Below the pieces are notes generated by a model. It did no database searches and was not told the origin of the DNA. It saw only the letters and a list, made by a program, of their open reading frames with translations. The position numbers and the translations under genes were made by a program. From NCBI GenBank assembly GCA_910576795.1, contig CAJTIX010000011.1, positions 1-38,419 on the forward strand: a stretch of DNA of 38,419 nucleotides, written 5' to 3'. The number at the start of each line of letters is the position of its first letter. Within the stretch, counting starts at the first letter, position 1. The DNA is from an uncultured Bacilli bacterium. Its GTDB lineage: Bacteria; Bacillota_I; Bacilli_A; RF39; UBA660. Positions 7,529 to 16,818 of the stretch are shown here, in pieces.

Positions 7529-8803
7529 ATGTTTATAGATGAAGTAGTAGTGGAATTATATGCTGGAGATGGTGGAAATGGTTGTATGGCATTTCGAAGA
7601 GAAAAATTTATTCCAATGGGTGGTCCTTATGGTGGAAATGGTGGAAAAGGAGCTGACATTATTTTTGAAGTGGATGAAGGCTTAAATACACTGATTGACT
7701 TGCGATACAAAAGAGTCATCAAAGGGGATAAAGGAGTCAATGGTGAGGGGAAAGCCAAACAGGGTGCAAATGCAAAGGATGTTGTTATTAAGGTACCTTT
7801 AGGAACAGTCATAACAGATACTGAAACCAATTTAATACTAGCTGATCTAACGAAGAAGAAAGATCGTGTCATTGTTGCATATGGTGGTCGTGGTGGTAGA
7901 GGAAATATGGCTTTTGCAACTCGTTCCAATCCTGCTCCAGCATATGCTGAAAATGGGGAACCTGGCGAATATAAAAAAATTAAAGTAGAATTAAAATTAT
8001 TAGCTGATGTGGGTTTAGTAGGTATGCCTAGTGTAGGGAAATCGACTTTAATTTCTCAAATTTCAGCATCCAAACCTAAAATTGCTGCTTACCATTTTAC
8101 AACATTAACACCTAATTTGGGTGTTGTAAGAGCATCCGAAAATAAATCTTTTGTGGTAGCGGATTTACCAGGATTGATAAAGGGAGCTTCACTAGGAGAA
8201 GGCTTAGGAGATCAGTTTTTAAAACACATTGAGCGTACACGTGTAATCGCACATGTAATTGATATGAGTGGATTTGAAGGAAGAAATCCTTATGATGATT
8301 ATCAGATCATCAATCAAGAATTACGTAATTTCAATGAGAAACTCATGGAAAAACCTCAAATCATTATTGCCAATAAAATGGATATGGATGGTGCCTTAGA
8401 ACATTTGAAGGAATTTCAAGATAAGGTAAAGGATATCCCAATTTATCCAATTTCTGCGATGAAGAAAGATGGGTTGCAACCAGTTATTCATGCATTATCA
8501 GAACAATTGGATACAATCGAGAAACAGCCACTTTATGAAGAACAACAATTTGAAAGTCATATTTTATATCAATTTAAAAAAGAAAAACCATTTACGATTA
8601 CCAAAGATAATGATACATGGGTCATTCGTGGTAAAGATGTTGAAAAATTGTTACGTATGACAAGATTTACAACCGATGAAGCAGCAGCTCGTTTTGCAAA
8701 TAAATTACGGAAAATGGGAATTGACGATACCTTGCGTGAAATGGGTGCAGAAGATGGTGACACTGTTCGTATATTAGATTTTGAATTTGAATATAAATTG
8801 TAA
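7529..8803 (+). CDS. obgE: Obg family GTPase (ribosome assembly, stress control)
   Basis: 424 aa, the Bacillus Obg length. The N-terminal glycine-rich Obg fold (about 1-158) includes GGNGGKGADI and GGRGGRGNMAFATRSNPAP. The G domain has GMPSVGKST (P-loop), the DLPGL G3 motif and NKMD (G4). A C-terminal OCT domain (about 345-424) is present. Obg acts in large-subunit assembly and, in Bacillus, in stress and sporulation signalling. ATG 7529 gives the family start MFIDEVVVELYAGDGGNGC. spo0B, which precedes obg in B. subtilis, is absent. Confidence 0.97.
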   Translation: MFIDEVVVELYAGDGGNGCMAFRREKFIPMGGPYGGNGGKGADIIFEVDEGLNTLIDLRYKRVIKGDKGVNGEGKAKQGANAKDVVIKVPLGTVITDTETNLILADLTKKKDRVIVAYGGRGGRGNMAFATRSNPAPAYAENGEPGEYKKIKVELKLLADVGLVGMPSVGKSTLISQISASKPKIAAYHFTTLTPNLGVVRASENKSFVVADLPGLIKGASLGEGLGDQFLKHIERTRVIAHVIDMSGFEGRNPYDDYQIINQELRNFNEKLMEKPQIIIANKMDMDGALEHLKEFQDKVKDIPIYPISAMKKDGLQPVIHALSEQLDTIEKQPLYEEQQFESHILYQFKKEKPFTITKDNDTWVIRGKDVEKLLRMTRFTTDEAAARFANKLRKMGIDDTLREMGAEDGDTVRILDFEFEYKL

Positions 8804-8810
8804 AAAATAG

Positions 8811-8840
8811 TTGTCAAAAAATGTTGAAGTATGCTATACT
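8811..8840 (+). promoter_or_regulatory. Promoter of the surface-protein operon
   Basis: TTGTCA at 8811-8816 and TATACT at 8835-8840, 18 nt apart, with extended TGC at 8832-8834. Transcription would start near 8847. Confidence 0.7.
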
Positions 8841-8867
8841 GAAATCGTAGAAGAAAATCATAAAATA

Positions 8868-8929
8868 GTTTGTAAGTAGAGAAACATAAATTTGCTATTT
8901 GTAAACGGGGGGGGGTAATCCCCTTTTTT
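8868..8929 (+). promoter_or_regulatory. Leader hairpin followed by a terminator with a nine-G run (possible attenuator)
   Basis: A 12-bp stem with three G-T pairs (8868-8879 with 8895-8906) abuts nine consecutive G (8907-8915), then TAAT, CCCC (8920-8923) and six T, a terminator shape. It lies between the promoter at 8811 and the first gene at 8975, so it would end transcription before the operon unless read through. I cannot match it to a known riboswitch; it could also encode a short independent RNA. Confidence 0.6.
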
Positions 8930-8974
8930 ATTGGCTAAAAAATGATTTTTCTTTTGATTAGAAGGAGGTGTATT

Positions 8975-9274
8975 ATGAAAAAAGTATTCATGATTATAGG
9001 AGGTATTTTCTGTTTTATGCTAGTTGTGGGACTTGCCATTTATATTTATACTTCGGCAACTTCAGAAAAATTAGTTTGTACTTCATCACAGGGAGATATT
9101 ACAATTATGTATAAAAAAGATAAAATAACAGGATCTAAGACAAAAACTAAGACAAAAAGATTTACCTATGATTTAGATGGTCAAAATGCATATGCACAAC
9201 AAATTGGAATTGATGCCTATTTAGAAGAATTTACAAGCTGGTTTGAAGAAAATACTGATGGAACTTGTAAATAA
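8975..9274 (+). CDS. Small membrane-anchored protein with two cysteines (99 aa)
   Basis: I do not recognise the family. An N-terminal membrane helix (about 5-27) is followed by a short outer domain with cysteines near residue 34 (KLVCTSS) and at residue 98 (DGTCK), well placed for a disulfide. ATG 8975 is set by GAAGGAGG ending 5 nt upstream. It is the first gene after the leader and terminator described above, and reads in the same direction as the surface operon that follows. Confidence 0.8.
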   Translation: MKKVFMIIGGIFCFMLVVGLAIYIYTSATSEKLVCTSSQGDITIMYKKDKITGSKTKTKTKRFTYDLDGQNAYAQQIGIDAYLEEFTSWFEENTDGTCK

Positions 9275-9306
9275 ATTTATTTAACAAATTTAGTAGGAAA
9301 ATGATT

Positions 9307-10044
9307 ATGAAAAATAATAAACAAAATATAATCATTGTATTATTCGTAATTATAATAGTAGCAATGATTGGTGGATTTGTATTTTATTATTTAAAACAAA
9401 ATGAAACATCTAATAATGATAATCCAAATCAAACAGAAGATAACAAGGATATTCTTACTACTGTATATTTAGATCCAACAGATTTGAAAAAAGTTTGCAC
9501 AGCTGAGGATGTTAGTAAAAATGTGGGTAGTGATGGGAATCCAAATGGCATCAAAACAGGTTGTATGAAATGGTATATATATGGGAAAAAAGATACTTTT
9601 TATACCATGATACTAGCACATAATACAGTTAGAAATGCAGAAAATACATCATGTAATTCGCAAGCATCTAAAGTTACACAACCTGGAGAAGAGGCTTTAC
9701 AGGAATTGGTAAATATATATAATTGGAAAGTAACACCAAGATTAATTACTCTGGAGGAAATTGATATCATTAATCCTTTAAAAACAGAAGAACTTCCTGG
9801 AATGGGTACAGTATATTTTGTTGAAAAAAATGCGAAATCAAATTGGGTACTCGAAAATTTAAATAATGCAGAACCATCTGATGATGCGTCAAAATCTTAT
9901 AATTATATTATTTATTCCACCAGTAACAAATCATATAAAACATTAGATTATAATGGAAAAATAAATTCAATTTTATCATGTGATCAATATGCTGGAGTTC
10001 GTCCAGTAATTGAAGTATCCAAATCAATTATTGATAACAAATAA
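9307..10044 (+). CDS. Membrane-anchored outer protein with pilin-type C-terminal domain (245 aa)
   Basis: One N-terminal membrane helix (about 8-29), an Asn/Asp-rich linker, then an outer domain of about 200 residues with four cysteines. The C-terminus YAGVRPVIEVSKS closely resembles the end of the prepilin-like protein downstream (KRGVRPMIVVKKS). A [GR]VRP-hydrophobic ending preceded by a Trp/Tyr-rich stretch is common in DUF6273-type surface domains, to which I tentatively assign both. ATG 9307 has AGGAAA about 7 nt upstream; the ATG at 9301 has none. It lacks the prepilin cleavage motif. Confidence 0.8.
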   Translation: MKNNKQNIIIVLFVIIIVAMIGGFVFYYLKQNETSNNDNPNQTEDNKDILTTVYLDPTDLKKVCTAEDVSKNVGSDGNPNGIKTGCMKWYIYGKKDTFYTMILAHNTVRNAENTSCNSQASKVTQPGEEALQELVNIYNWKVTPRLITLEEIDIINPLKTEELPGMGTVYFVEKNAKSNWVLENLNNAEPSDDASKSYNYIIYSTSNKSYKTLDYNGKINSILSCDQYAGVRPVIEVSKSIIDNK

Positions 10045-10114
10045 AAGTTTTATTCACAATGCGGAACTAAACAGTGTAGATCGGTATTGTAATTTATATT
10101 AGTTGGGGTGTAAT

Positions 10115-12109
10115 ATGAACAATCAAAATGAAATTTCATATCCAAATATTTCACATATGGATACGAAATTAAAACAAAAAAAATCTTCTCACAAAAAACT
10201 ATTCTTTGGAATAATAGGTCTAATTATAGTAGCTTTAGTAGCTTTGATAATTGGATTTATTGTAGTAAATAGAAATAATAAAATAAATTCACGAACATTT
10301 ATGATTTATATGGTAGGATCCAATTTAGAATCTGAAAATGGGCTTGGAACTGTAGATTTAGATGGAATAGATTATAATGAAATGGATAATCAAAATATCA
10401 ATGTTGTTTTAATTGCAGGTGGCTCTAAAAGTTGGGATAATAACTATATTGATAGTAGTGAAACCTCTATCTATGAACTAACTGCTAATGGTTTTGAAAA
10501 GGTGAAGCAACAAAACTTACAAAGTATGGGTAGTGCAAATGTATTAAGCAATTTCTTAACTTATGTTTATAAAAATTATAAGACAGATCAATATGATTTA
10601 ATATTTTGGAATCATGGTGGTGCGATACTTGGAAGTGAATTTGATGAACTATATGATAATGCATTTTTATCTTTATCTGATATGAAAAATGCATTATCCA
10701 ATTCTCCATTTAACGGAAGAAACAAGTTAGAAACAGTTATGTTTAGTACTTGTTTAAATGGTTCTATTGAAGTAGCGGATGTATTTAAGGATTATGCAAA
10801 ATACTTAGTAGCTTCCGAAGAAGTAACAATAGGTACATCGATAGAAGGTGACTTACATTTTATCAATGAAATCACTACAAATGATAGTAGTTATGATGTT
10901 GCTTTTAAATATATAAATGCATACAAAAATAAGATAAATAACTATAAGGACCGATATAAAGCATATTATGGCAAAAGTAACTATATTTATTCTACTTATT
11001 CTATTGTCGATTTATCAAATGTAAAAAAATTAGAAACAGCAGTCAATGATTTCTTTAATGATATTGATGTTACAAATAACTATAATGCCATTGCAAAAGT
11101 AAGAAGTAATTTATATCAATACGGGTATACCAATGGTGGGGATCCAAGCTATGATATGGTCGATCTATACAATCTGGTAGATGGATTAAAAGATTTGTCT
11201 TCCTCAAAAGCACAAAAGGTACTAGATTGTTTCGAAAATACAGTTTTATATAATTATGCAACCAATGAAAAATCAAGAGGAATGAGTATCTATTTTCCTT
11301 ATCATGCAGATAAAGATTCCAAAAAATATCTTTTGAGTTTGTATAATCATTTCAAATCATTCCAATCTTATAATACTTTTATTTCTAAGTTTCATTCTAT
11401 TCAAACTACTTCATCAAATTCTTACACATATCGTTCCAATCCAGTGAAGGTGAATAATAGCGATATAGAATCCGATTTTACATTAGAAATGACAGATGAA
11501 CAAAAGGCAAGTTATGCGAAGGCTGCTTATATTGTATTTAGAGATAACAAAGATGGAACATTTTTACCTGTTTATTATGGAAATGAAGTTACAGTAAATG
11601 GAAATCTCTTATCAGCACGCATTCAGGACAGGCAATTGAAAATAACATCTAACACAAGTGATCTTGAAAATATTTTAACCTTACATGAGACAGAAACAAC
11701 AGATGAATATATCAAATATGACACAGTTGTTATATTACAAAATATTTCCGAATGGAATTTTGATGTAGCAAGATTGTCATTGGTATATGATAAATCTCAA
11801 AATACAATAAAAGCTGGTAGTGCCATATTAGTAGAAAAAGGAGAATATATACCAAATACAGTTGCAGCGGATATGAACGATTATACTTCTGTTGCTTTTG
11901 GAAATTATAGTTATAAAATTTTAGATGTTAATGGAAATTATAATGAAAATTGGGAAAGCAATGGAACATATAAAGGGATAGAAGTAGATATAGGAAACTT
12001 TGATTTTAAATTACATAATTTTGATGATGGCTATGATTATTATTGTGTATTTAAAATTTGGGATACTTATAATAAAGCTTATTATTCGCAATTGGTTAAA
12101 ATGAATTAG
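10115..12109 (+). CDS. Clostripain-family (C11) cysteine peptidase, membrane anchored
   Basis: 664 aa. A basic N-terminal segment and one membrane helix (about 29-52) anchor it. The peptidase domain begins FMIYMVGSNLE and has the clan CD dyad H167 (FWNHGGA) and C213 (FSTCLNGS), both in canonical context. Family C11 enzymes cleave after basic residues and usually self-activate. The C-terminal 250 residues form a separate beta-rich part. GGGGTG upstream sets ATG 10115. In this operon it could process the pilin-like protein or another exported partner, which is inference from context only. Confidence 0.9.
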   Translation: MNNQNEISYPNISHMDTKLKQKKSSHKKLFFGIIGLIIVALVALIIGFIVVNRNNKINSRTFMIYMVGSNLESENGLGTVDLDGIDYNEMDNQNINVVLIAGGSKSWDNNYIDSSETSIYELTANGFEKVKQQNLQSMGSANVLSNFLTYVYKNYKTDQYDLIFWNHGGAILGSEFDELYDNAFLSLSDMKNALSNSPFNGRNKLETVMFSTCLNGSIEVADVFKDYAKYLVASEEVTIGTSIEGDLHFINEITTNDSSYDVAFKYINAYKNKINNYKDRYKAYYGKSNYIYSTYSIVDLSNVKKLETAVNDFFNDIDVTNNYNAIAKVRSNLYQYGYTNGGDPSYDMVDLYNLVDGLKDLSSSKAQKVLDCFENTVLYNYATNEKSRGMSIYFPYHADKDSKKYLLSLYNHFKSFQSYNTFISKFHSIQTTSSNSYTYRSNPVKVNNSDIESDFTLEMTDEQKASYAKAAYIVFRDNKDGTFLPVYYGNEVTVNGNLLSARIQDRQLKITSNTSDLENILTLHETETTDEYIKYDTVVILQNISEWNFDVARLSLVYDKSQNTIKAGSAILVEKGEYIPNTVAADMNDYTSVAFGNYSYKILDVNGNYNENWESNGTYKGIEVDIGNFDFKLHNFDDGYDYYCVFKIWDTYNKAYYSQLVKMN

Positions 12110-12122
12110 AAAGAGGTAATGT

Positions 12123-13094
12123 ATGAATAACGAATTTAATAATAACTTAGGTAGTCAGGAATCTAATAATGATTCAAATAGAAATGAACAATCAACTCAA
12201 AATATGAATGCTAACTTAGGTAACCAAATGCCTAATAGCAGTCAAGTTATAAATGAACAACCAAATCCAAATGAACAGTTTAGTTCCAATTTGAATCAAC
12301 CTTTCGAAAATCGAATGGCTGATAGAGTGCAAAACAACAATATGAGTGAAACATATCAAAATAATACCACAGGAAATACAATGAATGGTTCAAATCCATC
12401 TATGCCAATATATCAAAATCAACCTTATATGAATAATAGCGGAAATAAGAAAAATCATATAGCAATCATTATGATAATTATGGTGTTATTTATTGTTGCA
12501 TTAGTAATTGTAGGGGCAATATTAATTTTTTCTAAAGATTCAAGTAAGAAAGAATCCAATAATAAACCAACAAATGAATATGAAGAAAATAACAACAGTA
12601 GTAATAATTCTGGAACGAATTCTACTTCCAATAGTATAACTTATAGTGGTTTTCAATTTACGAAGGTTCCAGGTTATGTATATGAAGAAGATGAAGGATT
12701 TTTAGCAATATATAACAACGATTATTATTTTACAATAGAGACTGTTGCGAATACTTTTGCAACTGTGAAGGCAAAATACCGCGAGTATGCTGCTGCACTA
12801 GAATTAGAGGGATTTACCGTTGGAACACCAGCAATTAAAACTTATTCAGGAGTTGAACTATTTACTATTAGAATAAGTCAGGATGATATGAATGCAATTT
12901 ATTATATGATTCCATCACCAAATGACAATTGTGTGTTTGTTGGATATGTTATGAATAGGAATCTTATTCCTTATGAAAGCAGTGATTTAAAAGAAGTTTT
13001 ATCTTTTACAAAATCAGCAAAATATGTAGGAAATTATTCCAATTATTCAAAAGATTTTAATTTCAAATTAGATATGAAAAATATTGAAAATTAA
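12123..13094 (+). CDS. Asn/Gln-rich single-pass membrane protein (323 aa)
   Basis: The first 112 residues are low complexity, rich in Asn, Gln, Ser and Met, and predicted cytoplasmic. A membrane helix follows (about 114-137), then an Asn/Ser linker and a compact outer domain of about 150 residues starting near YSGFQFTKVPGY. I do not recognise the outer domain. It is 13 nt after the peptidase gene and 12 nt before the prepilin-like gene, so it belongs to the same transcript. The long disordered cytoplasmic tail is unusual for a surface protein of this size. Confidence 0.85.
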   Translation: MNNEFNNNLGSQESNNDSNRNEQSTQNMNANLGNQMPNSSQVINEQPNPNEQFSSNLNQPFENRMADRVQNNNMSETYQNNTTGNTMNGSNPSMPIYQNQPYMNNSGNKKNHIAIIMIIMVLFIVALVIVGAILIFSKDSSKKESNNKPTNEYEENNNSSNNSGTNSTSNSITYSGFQFTKVPGYVYEEDEGFLAIYNNDYYFTIETVANTFATVKAKYREYAAALELEGFTVGTPAIKTYSGVELFTIRISQDDMNAIYYMIPSPNDNCVFVGYVMNRNLIPYESSDLKEVLSFTKSAKYVGNYSNYSKDFNFKLDMKNIEN

Positions 13095-13106
13095 GGAGAT
13101 ATGGAA

Positions 13107-14225
13107 ATGAAGAGAAAAGGATTTACATTAATTGAATTATTAGCAGTTATCGTAATATTAGCTGTGATAGCTTTAATTGCAACACCAATGATTATGGATG
13201 TGATTGAAAAGTCTAAAAAGGGTGCTGCTGAATCAAGTGCAAGCGGGTATATTAGTGCCGTGGAACAATATAAAATTGTATCTCAATTAGATGGGGATAA
13301 AAGTTTAGAAGATGGAACTTACACAGTAAGTGAGTTGGCTTCTTATAATATTGAAGTAAAAGGTAAAAAACCAAGTGATGGAACGGTAGTCATTTCATCT
13401 GGTAAAATTATGGATTATCAATTACAATTTGACCAATATGTTGTAACCTATGATTCAGAACAACAAAAAGGTGTTGCTGAAAAGAAGGAATATAGTGATA
13501 CTCAATATCCATCATATGCGATAGGGACTGAAGTAACATTAAAAGATGGAAGTGAATGGTATGTAATCGAAGATAAGAATGCAACTGTTTCATTATTTAG
13601 TAAATATAATATAAATGTTACAACTAATAAACAAGATAGTACACTTACTGGTGATGCAAGTGATCCACAATCTGTACAATTTGATGATGGTTCTAGAAAT
13701 AATGAAAATAATACTTACTGTCAATTATACTATGGAACATATTATGGTTGTAATGCTTATGCAGCAGTAGAAGGAGATTATCCAAAATCACAAGGTGCTG
13801 GTGAAGGTAGTTTTACTCAATATCCAGATGGAACTAAAATTGAATATAAAGGAACTGTAACAGAAGATTCTAATATAAAAAACTATGTGGATGCATATGT
13901 TACATCCTTAAATTTAGGAGATGCACTTATTTCTTCAAAATTAGTTAGTTCTGATGAATTTGAAAAATTGGGTTGTAGCAAGACAGTAACTGATTATGAT
14001 GATGATGGCAATTTTATGGGAGTTGGATTCAAATTATCTTGTGAAGATACTGCATATACATGGATGAATTCTACAAATTATTGGATGAGTGGATCCTATT
14101 CTAATTTAGGTAGTACTTATGCGATGGATTTATCACGAAATGCTGTTCACCAAATGACATATGTAAATGAAAAACGTGGTGTACGTCCTATGATTGTTGT
14201 TAAAAAATCAGCAATTCAATCTTAA
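13107..14225 (+). CDS. Type IV prepilin-like surface protein with large C-terminal domain
   Basis: 372 aa. A class III signal MKRKG|FTLIELLAVIVILAVIALIATP has the prepilin peptidase site after G5, F6 and the conserved Glu at +5, followed by the hydrophobic helix. The C-terminal 230 residues carry WYVIEDKNATVSLFSKY, a Trp-rich stretch (YTWMNSTNYWMSGSY) and end RGVRPMIVVKKS, consistent with a DUF6273-type domain. Four or more cysteines occur in the outer part. No prepilin peptidase, ATPase or platform protein is in the window, so assembly must depend on genes elsewhere. ATG 13107 is 8 nt after AAGGAG. Confidence 0.88.
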   Translation: MKRKGFTLIELLAVIVILAVIALIATPMIMDVIEKSKKGAAESSASGYISAVEQYKIVSQLDGDKSLEDGTYTVSELASYNIEVKGKKPSDGTVVISSGKIMDYQLQFDQYVVTYDSEQQKGVAEKKEYSDTQYPSYAIGTEVTLKDGSEWYVIEDKNATVSLFSKYNINVTTNKQDSTLTGDASDPQSVQFDDGSRNNENNTYCQLYYGTYYGCNAYAAVEGDYPKSQGAGEGSFTQYPDGTKIEYKGTVTEDSNIKNYVDAYVTSLNLGDALISSKLVSSDEFEKLGCSKTVTDYDDDGNFMGVGFKLSCEDTAYTWMNSTNYWMSGSYSNLGSTYAMDLSRNAVHQMTYVNEKRGVRPMIVVKKSAIQS

Positions 14226-14242
14226 TATAAGGGAGCGTTATT

Positions 14243-14791
14243 ATGATATTTTATATAATAGGCATAATCATTATATTATTGATTCTCTATATCGTCTTTA
14301 CAAGTAATAAACTAATTCGATTAAACAATAATGTAAAAGAAGCATTTGCTACTATGGATGTTTATCTAAAGAAAAGATGGGATTTAATTCCTAATATTGT
14401 AGAAACAGTGAAGGGGTATGCTACACATGAAAAGGAAACTTTGAATGATGTAGTTGCTTTAAGAAATAAAGGTTATGACTCCTTAACACAGGATGAAAAA
14501 ATAGATGTAAATAATAAATTACAAAACAATGTATCCAAAATGATGTTACTCGCAGAATCTTATCCTGATTTAAAAGCAAATGAGAATTTTAAAGAATTAA
14601 GCAATCAGTTGGTAAAAGTAGAAGAAGATATTGCAAATGCAAGAAAATATTATAATGGAACCGTAAGAGACTTTAACAATAAAGTAGAGATGTTTCCAAG
14701 TAATATAATTGCTCATCTTTTTAGATATCAAACAAAAAACATGTTTGAAGCAAGTGAGATAGAAAAAAGCAATGTCCATATTGAATTGTAG
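14243..14791 (+). CDS. lemA: LemA family protein
   Basis: 182 aa. One N-terminal membrane helix (about 2-20) and the conserved LemA helical region, including NNVKEAFATMDVYLKKRWDLIPN and ARKYYNGTVRDFN near the C-terminus. LemA proteins are membrane-attached helical bundles of unsettled function, often next to DUF2207 or TPM-domain proteins, as here. GGGAG precedes the ATG. Confidence 0.92.
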   Translation: MIFYIIGIIIILLILYIVFTSNKLIRLNNNVKEAFATMDVYLKKRWDLIPNIVETVKGYATHEKETLNDVVALRNKGYDSLTQDEKIDVNNKLQNNVSKMMLLAESYPDLKANENFKELSNQLVKVEEDIANARKYYNGTVRDFNNKVEMFPSNIIAHLFRYQTKNMFEASEIEKSNVHIEL

Positions 14792-14799
14792 GAATAATT

Positions 14800-16818
14800 A
14801 TGGTTGTAATATTTAAAATAATAACAATTATAGTATTATTCACAATAATTATCTTTACTAAAACAGTTATTGAAAAAATTGCTGATTCAATTAAAAAACC
14901 ATCTCAAAAAAATAAGTATTTCACACGTAGCATTATTAAATTTTTTATAATGGCATTCTTTGTATCTTTTTTCGGATTTGTAATGCTATTGAATCATTTT
15001 AATGATAATCCAGAAACTAAAAAAGCAGATGGTTTTACAATTGAATCTTATCATGTCAGTTTGAATGTACATGAAGATGCTATAGTGGATGTGAAAGAAG
15101 AAATTACAGTTAGCTTTTATGAAGTAGGACATCATGGTATTTATAAAATTACACCCTATTGGTTAAAATACACAGGACAAGATGGAAAAACCATGTCTCG
15201 AAAATCGGAAATTAGTGACTTAATTGCTCTTGGCGAAAATTATACAGTAGATCAAGTAGGTGGAAAAGCACAAATTAAAATAGGAGATCCCAATGTGACT
15301 TTGCCAATAGGAACTCATACTTATACGATTACTTATACCTATGATATGGGCGGTGATCCTTACTCTGATTTTGATGAATTTATTTTTCATACCTTTGGAG
15401 ATTATTGGGGAACAGAAATTAAAAATGCATCATTAAAAGTTACCATGCCAAAAACATTTGATCAAACCAATATTCATTTCTTTGCAGACAAATATAGAAA
15501 AAAAGATATTAGTGATTCTGTCAATTATTATGTCATTGGAAATACTTTGTATGCAGATGTATCTGCAAACTATGAATTGATGAAATCACTTACAGTGGAT
15601 ATTGCATTACCTGAGGGATATTTTATGTCTGGAAGTAATAATTATGGTATTACTGCTATTACTTTTGGAATTCTTATATTCATTTTAACAATTATTGCCT
15701 TTATCATTTGGTACCATTATGGAAAAGATTTACATAAGGTTTCCCAAACAGTAGAATTTTATCCACCAGAAAATTATGATGCTTCTGAAATTGGATATTT
15801 ATATAAAGATGATGTTGGAAGTACATTATCAGTTTCATTAATTGTTTCACTAGCAAGTAAAGATTATATTAAAATAGATGAATCTGAAAATCTAACAAAA
15901 ATTATTAATTTATGCCCTATAGAATTAAAAGAATTTGAACGAATTATTAAAGTGCGTAAAGCAGATAATTTTAAAATGATTAAACATTCTGATAAAAGAG
16001 CAATTAAAAAATTATTTGGAAATCAATCACATGTAGATATTGTAAATGATTCTACTTTTTATCATAATTATATTAATTTAATTACAAAAGGATATATTCA
16101 GATAGAAAGTGATACTTTATATGATTCTATTGAAACAACTTATCATAAGAAAAGTTTATCTATCAATGAAAAGCTGATTTATCAACAGTTATTTCAAAAA
16201 GCAAATGAGAATGTATTATCAGAAGATAGCGAATTTTATCATGTTTTCAGGGATATCAGTACTAGTTTATCCAATCAATTAAATGACATTATATATGATA
16301 CTACATCTTATAAAAAAATGAATCGAGTTAGTAATCTTTTCGTAGTAGCAGGTATATTCTGGATATGTATGATATCTGTAGAGGACCTAAATCCACGTTA
16401 CTTTATATTGTATACAATTGCTTTTGGAGCTCTTATTTTAATTGCAGCCTTCATGTTTTTAATGAAACGTAAAACCTCGTATGGAGAACAAATTCTTTCA
16501 AAAATAAAGGGTTTTAGAAATTATTTAGAAACAGCAGAAAAAAATAGAATTAATCAATTGGTAGAAGAAAATCCTAATTATTTCTATGATATTTTGCCTT
16601 ATGCATATGTATTAAATGTTTCAAAAAAATGGATAGAAAAATTTGAAAATATTCCGATGCCAGAAAAGGAGAAAGTTGATTTTGATTATTCTAAATTAGA
16701 TAGATTAAATAATTCCATTTATATACCTTCTTCATCTAGTGGTAGTTCTTCTAGTAGTGGAGGATGTTCTTCTTGCGGTGGAGGATGTTCTTCTTGCGGA
16801 GGTGGTGGTTCTTGGTAA
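14800..16818 (+). CDS. DUF2207 membrane protein with Ser/Gly/Cys-rich tail
   Basis: 672 aa. Two N-terminal membrane helices, a beta-rich DUF2207 domain (about 75-270, including the IYKITPYW and YTITYTYDMGG segments), then further membrane helices at about 285, 510 and 540 with a cytoplasmic region between. The C-terminus is a Ser/Gly run with two C-S-S-C-G-G-G units, putting cysteines at 656, 659, 663 and 666, and ending GGGGSW. Gly/Ser tails ending in SW are normal in this family; the regular CxxC repeats are not. The last 7 nt overlap the radical SAM gene, whose ribosome site lies inside the tail codons. Confidence 0.9.
   Translation: MVVIFKIITIIVLFTIIIFTKTVIEKIADSIKKPSQKNKYFTRSIIKFFIMAFFVSFFGFVMLLNHFNDNPETKKADGFTIESYHVSLNVHEDAIVDVKEEITVSFYEVGHHGIYKITPYWLKYTGQDGKTMSRKSEISDLIALGENYTVDQVGGKAQIKIGDPNVTLPIGTHTYTITYTYDMGGDPYSDFDEFIFHTFGDYWGTEIKNASLKVTMPKTFDQTNIHFFADKYRKKDISDSVNYYVIGNTLYADVSANYELMKSLTVDIALPEGYFMSGSNNYGITAITFGILIFILTIIAFIIWYHYGKDLHKVSQTVEFYPPENYDASEIGYLYKDDVGSTLSVSLIVSLASKDYIKIDESENLTKIINLCPIELKEFERIIKVRKADNFKMIKHSDKRAIKKLFGNQSHVDIVNDSTFYHNYINLITKGYIQIESDTLYDSIETTYHKKSLSINEKLIYQQLFQKANENVLSEDSEFYHVFRDISTSLSNQLNDIIYDTTSYKKMNRVSNLFVVAGIFWICMISVEDLNPRYFILYTIAFGALILIAAFMFLMKRKTSYGEQILSKIKGFRNYLETAEKNRINQLVEENPNYFYDILPYAYVLNVSKKWIEKFENIPMPEKEKVDFDYSKLDRLNNSIYIPSSSSGSSSSSGGCSSCGGGCSSCGGGGSW

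Noticed and set aside
7529..8803. Glycine-rich repeats in obgE as a separate repeat feature
   Set aside because: They are the normal glycine-rich helices of the Obg fold.
16764..16811. Upstream extension of the radical SAM gene to ATG 16764
   Set aside because: Those codons overlap the Cys/Gly tail in another frame and give an Arg/Trp/Phe-rich stretch unlike the family start; TTG 16812 has a proper ribosome site.
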